Assembly (NCBI GenBank): GCA_946480245.1 | Contig: CAMLIZ010000072.1 | Span: forward strand, 1-21,459 | Reading direction: 5' to 3' | From: an uncultured Pseudomonadota bacterium | GTDB lineage: Bacteria > Pseudomonadota > Gammaproteobacteria > Burkholderiales > Burkholderiaceae | DNA length: 21,459 nt | Shown: in pieces, positions 10,352 to 16,962 of the stretch | Layout: every line of letters starts with the position of its first letter | How positions within the stretch are numbered: position 1 is the first letter of the stretch | Made by a program: the position numbers and the translations under genes | Notes under the pieces: generated by a model | What the model was told of the DNA's origin: nothing | The model's database searches: none | Seen by the model: the letters and a program-made list of their open reading frames with translations, nothing else

Positions 10352-10386
10352 ATACCAGTATGGTACCAGACATACCAGCTCGTCAA
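10352..10386 (-). promoter_or_regulatory. GlcNAc operon promoter overlapped by GntR-type operator repeats
   Basis: Reading the minus strand, TTGACG (10386-10381) and CATACT are separated by 18 bases, which places the transcript start near 10350, about 27 bases before the kinase GTG. The same stretch carries three direct TACCAG copies on the plus strand (10353, 10364, 10373). It also holds the inverted repeat TACCA-GTA-TGGTA (10353-10365) and the palindrome TGGTACCA (10361-10368). GntR/HutC repressors of GlcNAc genes bind TGGT/ACCA dyads, so RNA polymerase and repressor would compete here. Sequence elements are seen; binding is inferred. Confidence 0.7.
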
Positions 10387-10420
10387 GAGAGTGATCTCGA
10401 GAGCAATCGCGTGCTGGTGG

Positions 10421-10446
10421 ACATATCTAATACCAATTTAAAACCA
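10421..10446. promoter_or_regulatory. AT-rich island with a further ATACCA element
   Basis: This stretch of about 26 bases is mostly A and T in an otherwise GC-rich region. It holds another ATACCA (10430-10435), equal to the units of the operator at 10352-10378, and an ACCA at 10443-10446. It lies between the divergent kinase and DUF1800 genes. It may be a distal operator half for looping, or the promoter of the DUF1800 gene; I cannot place a good -35/-10 pair. Confidence 0.35.
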
Positions 10447-10514
10447 TCATGCACGGTCATCGCGCGACGGGCGTGGCGCGTTGTGCCACTCTCGATGCGG
10501 CAACAGGAGTGGCG

Positions 10515-12047
10515 ATGCGCTTAGGAGCTGGGTGGGGGGCCATGGCCTTTGCGGTGCTGGTCACGGCCTGCGCCGCCACGCCGCACACCCCACCTGCACC
10601 GCCCACGCCACCCACGCCTGAGGACGTGGCCTGGCTCGACCGCCTGACCTGGGGCGCGAACAGCGCCGACCTGCAGGTGCTGCAGCAGCAGGGCCGCGAC
10701 GGCTGGCTGCAGGCACAGCTGGAGCCTGCGCCGCACGCACGGCTGCCGGCCGCCGTGCAGGCGCAGATCGACAGCTTCACGATCAGCAGCACGCCGCTGC
10801 CCGTGCTGGCCCGCTCGCTGGAGGCGCAGCGGCGCGCCGCCGATGCGCTGGTAGACGACACGCAGAAGCAGGCGGCACGGCAGGCGCTGCGGCAACAGTT
10901 GAACGGCATCGGGCGCGAAGCCGCGTCGCGCACGGTGTTGCGCGCGCTCTATTCACCTCAGCAGCTGCGCGAGCAGATGGCGTGGTTCTGGTTCAACCAC
11001 TTCAACGTGCATGCGGGCAAGCCTGCCGTGCGCGCGGCAGTGGGTGACTACGAGGAGCAGCTGCGCGCGCATGCGCTCGGGCACTTCGGCGACCTGCTGC
11101 GCGCCTCGGCGCTGCACCCGGCGATGCTGCTGTACCTGGACAACGCGCGCAACACCGCCGGCCACGTGAACGAGAACTACGCGCGCGAGCTGCTGGAGCT
11201 GCACACGCTCGGCGTGGACGGCGGCTACACGCAGCGTGACGTGCAGGAGCTGGCGCGCGTGCTCACCGGACTGGGCGTGCGGTTGAACGAGGCCGAGCCC
11301 CACGTGCGGCCGGCGCTGCGCGCCTATGCATGGCAGCAGGGGCTGGTGCGCTTCAACCCGGCGCAGCACGACTTCGGCGACAAGCAGGTGCTGGGCCGCA
11401 CGGTGCACGGCGCCGGCATCGGCGAAATCAAGCAGGTGCTGGACATGCTGGCACGCCACCCGGCCACCGCGCACCACGTGAGCCTGCAGCTGGCGCAGTA
11501 CTTCGTGGCCGACGACCCGCCGCCGGCGCTGGTGCAGCGCATGCAGCTGCGCTTCCTGGCCACCGATGGCGACATCGCCGAGGTGCTGCGCACGATGATC
11601 GACAGCCCCGAATTCAATGCGTCACTCGGGCGCAAGTTCAAGGATCCGATGCACTACGTGCTGTCGGCCGTGCGCCTGACCTATGACGGCGACACGGTGC
11701 GCAACACCGGCCCGCTGCTGGCGTGGCTGGGCCGGCTGGGCGAGCTGCCGCACAACCATCCCACGCCCGATGGCTATGCGATGGACGCGCAGGCCTGGTC
11801 GGGCCCGGGGCAGATGAACACCCGCTTCGAGATCGCGCGGGCGCTCGCCGCCGGCCGCGCCGCGCTGTTCCGCGACGACGGCGCGCCGGCGCAGGCCTCG
11901 CCCATGCCGCGCTTCGACGGGCCGGCGGTGCGTGAGGGCCTGCTGCCGCGCCTGTCCGCCGCCACCCGTGACACGCTGGCACAAGCCGCGTCGCCGCAGG
12001 AGCGCGGCGGCCTGCTGCTGGCCGCACCCGAATTCATGCTGCGCTGA
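10515..12047 (+). CDS. DUF1800-family lipoprotein
   Basis: This 510-residue protein starts at the ATG at 10515, with CAGGAG about 5 bases upstream. This start gives a lipoprotein signal peptide with lipobox V-T-A-C and the lipidated Cys at residue 19, so an upstream ATG at 10449 is rejected. A Pro/Thr-rich linker (HTPPAPPTPPTPEDV) follows. The DUF1800 core includes LREQMAWFWFNHFNVHAGK, MLLYLDNARN, the hallmark NENYARELLELHTLGVDGGY and DVQELARVLTG. The function is unknown; the family is exported and is repeatedly found beside DUF1501 genes, as here 9 bases downstream. Confidence 0.93.
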   Translation: MRLGAGWGAMAFAVLVTACAATPHTPPAPPTPPTPEDVAWLDRLTWGANSADLQVLQQQGRDGWLQAQLEPAPHARLPAAVQAQIDSFTISSTPLPVLARSLEAQRRAADALVDDTQKQAARQALRQQLNGIGREAASRTVLRALYSPQQLREQMAWFWFNHFNVHAGKPAVRAAVGDYEEQLRAHALGHFGDLLRASALHPAMLLYLDNARNTAGHVNENYARELLELHTLGVDGGYTQRDVQELARVLTGLGVRLNEAEPHVRPALRAYAWQQGLVRFNPAQHDFGDKQVLGRTVHGAGIGEIKQVLDMLARHPATAHHVSLQLAQYFVADDPPPALVQRMQLRFLATDGDIAEVLRTMIDSPEFNASLGRKFKDPMHYVLSAVRLTYDGDTVRNTGPLLAWLGRLGELPHNHPTPDGYAMDAQAWSGPGQMNTRFEIARALAAGRAALFRDDGAPAQASPMPRFDGPAVREGLLPRLSAATRDTLAQAASPQERGGLLLAAPEFMLR

Positions 12048-12056
12048 AGGCCTGCG

Positions 12057-13256
12057 ATGCAACGACGACACGCTCTGCAACTCGGCCTGAGCGCCGCCAC
12101 GCTGCTGCACCCCGCCACCCGGCTGTGGGCCGCGCCTTCGGACAGCGGCGCACGCCTGCTGCTGGTGTTCCTGCGCGGCGGCTACGACGCCGCCAACCTG
12201 CTGGTGCCGCACGGCAGCCCGTTCTACTACGAGGCGCGGCCGCAGATCGCCATCGCGCGCCCGGGCAGCGGCGCGAACGCGGCGATCGGCATCGATGCGC
12301 AATGGGCGCTGCACCCCGCGCTTGCCGGCAACGTGGCCGACCTGTTCGCGCGCGGCGAGGCGGCCTTCGTGCCCTTCGCCGGCACCGAGGACACCTCGCG
12401 CAGCCACTTCGAAACGCAGGACCGCATCGAGCTCGGCACCAACCCGGGCGCGGCGCAGGGCTATGCCAGCGGCTTCATGAACCGGCTGGCCGGCGTGCTG
12501 GGCTTCGACGCGCAACGGGCGCTCGCCTTCACCGACCAGTTGCCGCTCGCGTTCCGCGGCCCGCAAACCGTGGCCAACCAGTCGCTGCGCGGCGGCATCG
12601 GCGGGCGCGGCATCAACGGGCGGCAGGCCGCATTGATCGAGCACATGTACGCAGGCACCCCGCTGGCGCCCGCCGTGCACAGCGGCTTCGAGGTGCGCGA
12701 GGAGGTGTCGCGCGAAATGGCCGGCGAGATGCAGGCGGCCAACCGCAACGCGATCGGCAGCCGCGGCTTCGAGCATGAGGCGCGTCGCATTGGCCGCCTG
12801 ATGCGCGACCACGTGCAGCTCGGCTTCGTGGACGTCGGTGGCTGGGACACGCACGTGGCCGAGGGCGGCGCCAGCGGCGCGCTTGCGGCACGCCTGGGCG
12901 AACTGGGGCGCGGGCTGGCGGCGCTGGCCGATGCGCTCGGGCCCACGTGGCGCCAGACCACCGTGGTCGTGCTGAGCGAATTCGGCCGCACCTTCCGGGA
13001 GAACGGCAGCCGCGGCACTGACCACGGCCATGGCAGCGTGTACTGGGTGCTCGGCGGCGCCGTGCGCGGCGGCGCGGTGCGCGGCGAGCAGCAGGCCGTG
13101 AGCCGTGCCACCCTGTTCCAGGATCGCGACTATCCGGTGCTCAACGAATACCGCGCATTGCTGGGCGGGGTGTTCCAGCGCCTGTGGGGCCTGAGCGCCG
13201 CGCAGTTGGCGCAGGTGTTCCCCGGCACGCGGCCACGCGAGCTCGGGCTGGTGTAG
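12057..13256 (+). CDS. DUF1501-family Tat-exported protein
   Basis: This 399-residue protein has a twin-arginine leader (MQRRHALQLGLSAATLL, then Ala-rich to about residue 26). DUF1501 proteins belong near the alkaline phosphatase/sulfatase superfamily. Visible landmarks are LLLVFLRGGYDAANLLVPHG, PFAGTEDTSRSHFETQD, FVDVGGWDTHVAEGG and VVVLSEFGRTFRENGSRGTDHGHGSVYWVLGG, whose Asp and His residues are candidate metal ligands. AAGG stands 6 bases before the ATG, and the gene follows the DUF1800 gene by 9 bases, so the two are cotranscribed. They may act as partners in the periplasm, with no known reaction. The stop is 1 base from the stop of the converging GNAT gene. Confidence 0.93.
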   Translation: MQRRHALQLGLSAATLLHPATRLWAAPSDSGARLLLVFLRGGYDAANLLVPHGSPFYYEARPQIAIARPGSGANAAIGIDAQWALHPALAGNVADLFARGEAAFVPFAGTEDTSRSHFETQDRIELGTNPGAAQGYASGFMNRLAGVLGFDAQRALAFTDQLPLAFRGPQTVANQSLRGGIGGRGINGRQAALIEHMYAGTPLAPAVHSGFEVREEVSREMAGEMQAANRNAIGSRGFEHEARRIGRLMRDHVQLGFVDVGGWDTHVAEGGASGALAARLGELGRGLAALADALGPTWRQTTVVVLSEFGRTFRENGSRGTDHGHGSVYWVLGGAVRGGAVRGEQQAVSRATLFQDRDYPVLNEYRALLGGVFQRLWGLSAAQLAQVFPGTRPRELGLV

Positions 13257-13257
13257 C

Positions 13258-13800
13258 TCAGCGCTGCCCGTACGGCAGCGGCTCGGCCGGCGCCCGCAGC
13301 GGCTGCAGCGTCTTCTGCCACCAGCCCACGTCGCGCCAGGCGCCCATCTTGTAGCCCACGTTGCGGTACACGCCGATCGGCGTGAAGCCCACCGCCTCGT
13401 GCAGCCCCACGCTGGCCGCGTTGGGCAACGCGATGCCGGCAAAGGCCTGGAAGTAGCCCAGCGGCACCAGCGCATCGAACAGCGCCGCATACAGCGCGCG
13501 CCCCACGCCGAGGCCACGGCAATCGGCACGCACATAGACGGTGGTGTCTACCGCCCATTGGTAGGCGGCACGCTCGCGGTGCCGGCTGGCATAGACATAG
13601 CCCTGCACCTCACCGGCGCTGTCCACGCTCACCAGCCACGGCAGGCGCGGCAGCACCGACTGGATGCGCGCGCGCATCTCGTCGGCCGAGGGCGGCTCCA
13701 GCTCGAACGAGATCGGCGTGTCCTGCACGACGGGTGCGTAAATGGCCGCGATGGCGGCGGCGTCGTCAGGGCGGGCGGTACGGATTGTCATGCGGCTCAT
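13258..13800 (-). CDS. Pat-like GNAT acetyltransferase (phosphinothricin/methionine sulfone type)
   Basis: This 180-residue protein (177 if the second ATG at 13791, MTIRTARPDDAA, is used) matches the Pat/MddA branch of GNAT. Landmarks are IYAPVVQDTPISFELEPP, VYASRHRERAAYQWAVDTTV, the acetyl-CoA loop ADCRGLGVGRALYAALFDAL and the branch-specific tail GFTPIGVYRNVGYKMGAWRD. Such enzymes acetylate phosphinothricin, methionine sulfoximine or related amino acid analogues. Neither start has a clear ribosome site. It is transcribed away from the M23 peptidase and towards the DUF1501 gene, so it is probably a single-gene unit. Family firm, substrate inferred. Confidence 0.92.
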   Translation of the reverse strand: MSRMTIRTARPDDAAAIAAIYAPVVQDTPISFELEPPSADEMRARIQSVLPRLPWLVSVDSAGEVQGYVYASRHRERAAYQWAVDTTVYVRADCRGLGVGRALYAALFDALVPLGYFQAFAGIALPNAASVGLHEAVGFTPIGVYRNVGYKMGAWRDVGWWQKTLQPLRAPAEPLPYGQR

Positions 13801-13886
13801 GATCGTCTGTGGCTTGCGGCGCACCGGGTGCGCTGGACGCGAAAGCGTGAATTTGCACCAGCCCGCACTGCAGGAACAAACCGTTG

Positions 13887-13900
13887 CACCGTGTACGGTG
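13887..13900. promoter_or_regulatory. Perfect 6-bp inverted repeat between divergent GNAT and M23 genes
   Basis: CACCGT-GT-ACGGTG is a perfect inverted repeat with a 2-base centre, 87 bases upstream of the GNAT start and 83 bases upstream of the M23 start. Its position suits a regulator site for one or both divergent promoters. No protein can be named, and a 6-bp arm could arise by chance. Confidence 0.3.
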
Positions 13901-13982
13901 AGCCTGAAGCGGCTTCGCACGTAGCATCGATTCCCCAGGCGGTCCGCCGCCCACGACAGCCAACGTCGAGGAATCCCGCAGC

Positions 13983-14876
13983 ATGTCCTTCGTCATGATC
14001 GCCACCGGTGCAGCCAGCCGCTCGCGCGTGCGCACGCTGTCGCTGCGGCATCTGGCGGCCGCTGCATCGCTCCTGGGGCTGGGCCTGCTCGGGGCGGGCG
14101 CCGGCCTCGGCTACTGGATCGCGCGGCCCGCGCGACCCGTGACCGCCGTGTCGGCCGAGCGGCCGCGCGCCGCCATGTCGTTTGCGCTCGACCAGCTCGG
14201 CACGCTGTCGGGCCGCCTGTTCCGCCTCGAGAGTCAGGCCGCCCAGCTGCGTCAGCGCCTGGGCCTGCAGCCCGCCACCCAGAAGGGCGCGCCCGCGCCG
14301 GCCGCCCCCGCGTCCACCGCAGCAGCGGCGGCCACCGGCGGCCCGCTGCTGCCGCCGCACCGCGCCTCCGAGCAGGTGCTCGACAGCCTGGGCACGCTGC
14401 AGGACCAGATCGCCGAAGTGGAGGCGCAGATCGCGCAGCTTTCGGAGGCCACCACGCAGCACAGCCTGGACCAGATGCGCATGCCCACCCGCCTGCCGGT
14501 GGACAACGGCGGCGAGCTCGCGTCCGGCTTCGGCAACCGCGAGGATCCGTTCACGCATCACCTGGCCTTCCATGCCGGGCTCGACTTTCCTGCTCCGCGC
14601 GGCACGGCCGTGCACGCAGCCGCCGGCGGCCGCGTGATCTACGCGGGCTTCCGCCCCGACTACGGGTGGAACGTCGAGATCGACCACGGCAACGGCCTGA
14701 TCACGCGCTATGCGCACGCGTCGCGCCTGCTGGTGAAGGCCGGCGCGGTGGTCACGCCGGGCGAGACGATCGCGCAGGTCGGCTCCACCGGCCGCTCCAC
14801 CGGCCCGCACCTGCACTTCGAGGTGCTGCGCGACGGTCAACCCACCAATCCGCGGCACTACCTGGCGGGCCTGTAG
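13983..14876 (+). CDS. Membrane-anchored M23 (LytM-like) peptidoglycan endopeptidase
   Basis: This 297-residue protein has a short basic N-terminus, one membrane segment at about 22-46, a periplasmic coiled-coil at 65-95, an Ala/Pro linker at 98-125, a second coiled-coil at 128-162 and the peptidase domain at 175-292. All M23 residues are present: Zn ligands H197 and D201 (FHAGLD) and H278 (HLHFE), plus catalytic H245 (YAH) and H276, so it should be active on cross-link peptides. A GAGG site is about 11 bases before the ATG. It heads a unit with a coiled-coil protein and a bactofilin. M23 peptidases next to bactofilins are known to act in cell shape and localised wall remodelling. Confidence 0.94.
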   Translation: MSFVMIATGAASRSRVRTLSLRHLAAAASLLGLGLLGAGAGLGYWIARPARPVTAVSAERPRAAMSFALDQLGTLSGRLFRLESQAAQLRQRLGLQPATQKGAPAPAAPASTAAAAATGGPLLPPHRASEQVLDSLGTLQDQIAEVEAQIAQLSEATTQHSLDQMRMPTRLPVDNGGELASGFGNREDPFTHHLAFHAGLDFPAPRGTAVHAAAGGRVIYAGFRPDYGWNVEIDHGNGLITRYAHASRLLVKAGAVVTPGETIAQVGSTGRSTGPHLHFEVLRDGQPTNPRHYLAGL

Positions 14877-14893
14877 CCGCAGGAGACCGCGCG

Positions 14894-15259
14894 ATGGCAA
14901 AGATCTCGGGTCGCAGCGTCACGCAGCGGCTCACGCACGCGGGCCTGGTGCTGGCGCCGCAGCGCGGCGGCGCCGGCTGGCTCGGCGCGCTGGTACTGGC
15001 CGCCGGCACCGCGGCGCTCGGCGCCAGCGGCAGCTACTGGTACTGGCACGAGCAGGTGCAAGGCGCTGCGCAGTTGCCCGGCGTGCAGCACGACTACCAG
15101 GCGCTGCAGCAGCAGCTCGAGCAGGCCCGGCTCAGCCTGCGCATGCAGCAGGCCCAAAGCCAGGAACTCGAGCACCAGATCGACGCGCTCAACCAGCGCC
15201 TGCGCCAATGCCAGGAGGAACTGACCTTCTTCCGCAAGACGCCCGGCGGCACCCACTAG
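14894..15259 (+). CDS. Single-TM coiled-coil protein between M23 peptidase and bactofilin
   Basis: This 121-residue protein has AGGAGA 7 bases before its ATG, so it is confidently translated. Residues 1-27 are basic and cytoplasmic, 28-48 are one membrane segment (GWLGALVLAAGTAALGASG), and about 62-112 form a Gln/Leu/Glu-rich coiled coil (QALQQQLEQARLSLRMQQAQ onwards). The layout resembles small membrane scaffolds such as FtsB/FtsL-type proteins, but I do not recognise a named family. It lies 17 bases after the peptidase stop and 17 bases before the bactofilin start, so it is probably a linker or partner of these two in the same complex. That role is inference. Confidence 0.85.
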   Translation: MAKISGRSVTQRLTHAGLVLAPQRGGAGWLGALVLAAGTAALGASGSYWYWHEQVQGAAQLPGVQHDYQALQQQLEQARLSLRMQQAQSQELEHQIDALNQRLRQCQEELTFFRKTPGGTH

Positions 15260-15276
15260 CAGCAGGAGACCATCCC

Positions 15277-15723
15277 ATGTTCGGCAAGCGCAAGAAGACC
15301 GCCTTCATCGAGGTGACCAAACTCTCCAGCCTGGTGGCCGAAGGCGTGGAGATCATCGGCGACGTGGTGTTCCCCGCCGGCATGCGCATCGACGGCCGGG
15401 TGCGTGGCAACGTGATCGGGCGCAGCTTCGAAGGCCGGGCGCCGGCCCTGCTGGTGCTGTCCGACAAGGGCCACATCGAGGGCAGCGTGCGTTGCGGCGA
15501 CGCGGTGATCAACGGCACCGTGATCGGCGACCTCGAGGTCGAGCACTTTCTCGAGCTGCAGTCCAACGCGCGCGTCACCGGCACCTTGCGCTACAAGCAG
15601 CTGCAGATGGACGTGGGCGCCGTGGTGCAGGGCCAGCTGCTGCAGGTGACGGCAGAGGCCGCCGACGCCGAAGGCGTGGGCAACGTGATCGAGCTGGCCA
15701 TGGACAAAGCCGCCGGCGGCTGA
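15277..15723 (+). CDS. Bactofilin (polymer-forming cytoskeletal protein)
   Basis: This 148-residue protein has the usual bactofilin length. After a short tail (MFGKRKKTAFIEVTKL), the right-handed beta-helix core is visible as repeated short strands with Gly turns (GVEIIGDVVFPAGMRIDGRV, GHIEGSVRCGDAVINGTVIG, LQSNARVTGTLRYKQL), then an acidic/Ala tail. Bactofilins polymerise without nucleotide under the inner membrane and recruit wall enzymes. GGAG is about 8 bases before the ATG. The preceding two genes supply a membrane coiled-coil protein and an M23 peptidase, an arrangement that fits localised wall cutting. Confidence 0.95.
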   Translation: MFGKRKKTAFIEVTKLSSLVAEGVEIIGDVVFPAGMRIDGRVRGNVIGRSFEGRAPALLVLSDKGHIEGSVRCGDAVINGTVIGDLEVEHFLELQSNARVTGTLRYKQLQMDVGAVVQGQLLQVTAEAADAEGVGNVIELAMDKAAGG

Positions 15724-15747
15724 GCGCCGCTGTGCCGCACGCCGCCT

Positions 15748-16905
15748 TTATGGGCAGCCGTGCGTACCGCAAGCGATGAGCCGGGTCACTGCGTCGTTTT
15801 CCTCATACGCGGTATGCGCCTGGTCGGGCCGCTCGACCCATCCGAACAGGGTGCTGGCATTCGAGACGATGACATCGACCACGTCGAACGATGCCGGCTC
15901 GGTGGACCGAGCCAGCGCGTAGGACAACAGGTCGTTGGGATCCGTGAAGGCCACTACCTGCAAAGGCCGGCCCTGGAGAAGCGAGGGGCGCGCCTTGCGG
16001 CCGCACAGAAGAGCGCTCAAAGGATCCGCCGGGCACTGGCCCCCGATGTTCGCCTTGGCCCCCGCGCCCACCTCCTGGTCCGCGAGCGCCAGGATCGGCA
16101 ACTGGTTGGCCTCCATGAAGATCTGGGCGAACCGGTCGAACAAGCGCGTGCCGGCCGACCGCTCGGCCGCCACCGGGCTGCGTTGCAGCTGCAGGATGGC
16201 ATCGAACGCCACCTTGCTGCCCAGGCTTGCGGAAATGAACACGATGGGCCGGGCCTGGGCACTCGCCGAGGCCAGCAGCCGCTGCGGGGCCAAGCCGGCC
16301 GCATGAGGAACGGACGCCGCCAGCAGTGCCTGCTGCACTTGCGAGCTGATCGCTTCGCGCGACTTCCCCTGGTAGATCAGCGCGTCGGCCAGGCAGTCGT
16401 CGAGGATGTCGTCCTTGAGTGCGCGATTGACGCCTGCCCTCTCGTAGGGATAGGGCGGTGCGTCCGGTGCCACGGCGCTGCACATCTTTGACTTGCGGCT
16501 CTGGTCATAGCAAAGCTGGCTCTTCAAGCCGGCCGTGATGGGCGACCAGACGATCGCGCTGGCCTGCACGGCGCCGTGCGGTGTGGTCAATGCGGACCGA
16601 TAGAGCATCACCTTCGTGCCGGCGACCGGCTCCGGCGTGATCGCAGGCGCCGACGGGCCGCCGAGCAAGCGGCTCAGTCGCGCGATGCTGGCGCGCGCCC
16701 AGGTGTCGTCGTGGGTGCACATGCCATGGATCATCACCACGTCGGCCGACTTGTCCTTCGTCGCGGCGACGATCTGCGCGACACCCGGAAAGTCGGCGCG
16801 CTCTGCGGGGCGAGAGTCGAAGGCCGGCGTCTTGTACGGCGTCGAGCACGCCTGAAGGACCCAGGCCGTGACCACCAGAGCAGTCCGCAGATCGCGCTTT
16901 GCCAT
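15748..16905 (-). CDS. Lipoprotein with alpha/beta-hydrolase features, function unknown
   Basis: This 385-residue protein is exported as a lipoprotein: the lipobox L-Q-A-C places the modified Cys at residue 20, and a good AAGGAAG site precedes the ATG at 16905. Hydrolase landmarks are VVMIHGMCTHDDTWA (56-70, oxyanion-type HG), a candidate nucleophile S227 in IVFISASLGSKVAFDAI (225-229 is S-A-S-L-G, a variant of GxSxG), a candidate acid in FTDPNDLLSYAL (D322 or D325) and a candidate His in PDQAHTAYEEN (H364). Several extra Cys residues suit a disulfide-bonded exported protein. It follows the hybrid kinase gene by 57 bases on the same strand and may share its transcript. The substrate is unknown; a lipase or esterase role is a guess. 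Confidence 0.82.
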   Translation of the reverse strand: MAKRDLRTALVVTAWVLQACSTPYKTPAFDSRPAERADFPGVAQIVAATKDKSADVVMIHGMCTHDDTWARASIARLSRLLGGPSAPAITPEPVAGTKVMLYRSALTTPHGAVQASAIVWSPITAGLKSQLCYDQSRKSKMCSAVAPDAPPYPYERAGVNRALKDDILDDCLADALIYQGKSREAISSQVQQALLAASVPHAAGLAPQRLLASASAQARPIVFISASLGSKVAFDAILQLQRSPVAAERSAGTRLFDRFAQIFMEANQLPILALADQEVGAGAKANIGGQCPADPLSALLCGRKARPSLLQGRPLQVVAFTDPNDLLSYALARSTEPASFDVVDVIVSNASTLFGWVERPDQAHTAYEENDAVTRLIACGTHGCP

Positions 16906-16962
16906 GATGCTTCCTTCTTGTTGCGCCAGGCGACGACACCCCGCCGGCGGACGCGCACGCCG

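Noticed and set aside
10324..10386. Longer TTG start for the GlcNAc kinase
   Set aside because: The extension would translate the promoter and operator and place the phosphate loop away from the N-terminus.
10449..10514. Longer start for the DUF1800 gene
   Set aside because: The upstream ATG lacks a ribosome site and would bury the lipoprotein signal peptide, whereas the ATG at 10515 has CAGGAG and a proper lipobox.
11622..13535. A 637-codon open frame on the minus strand
   Set aside because: Antisense to the DUF1800 and DUF1501 genes and reaching into another frame of the GNAT gene; no family features.
15724..15747. Bidirectional terminator between the converging bactofilin and hydrolase genes
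   Set aside because: The 24-base gap contains no stem-loop with a T-run on either strand.
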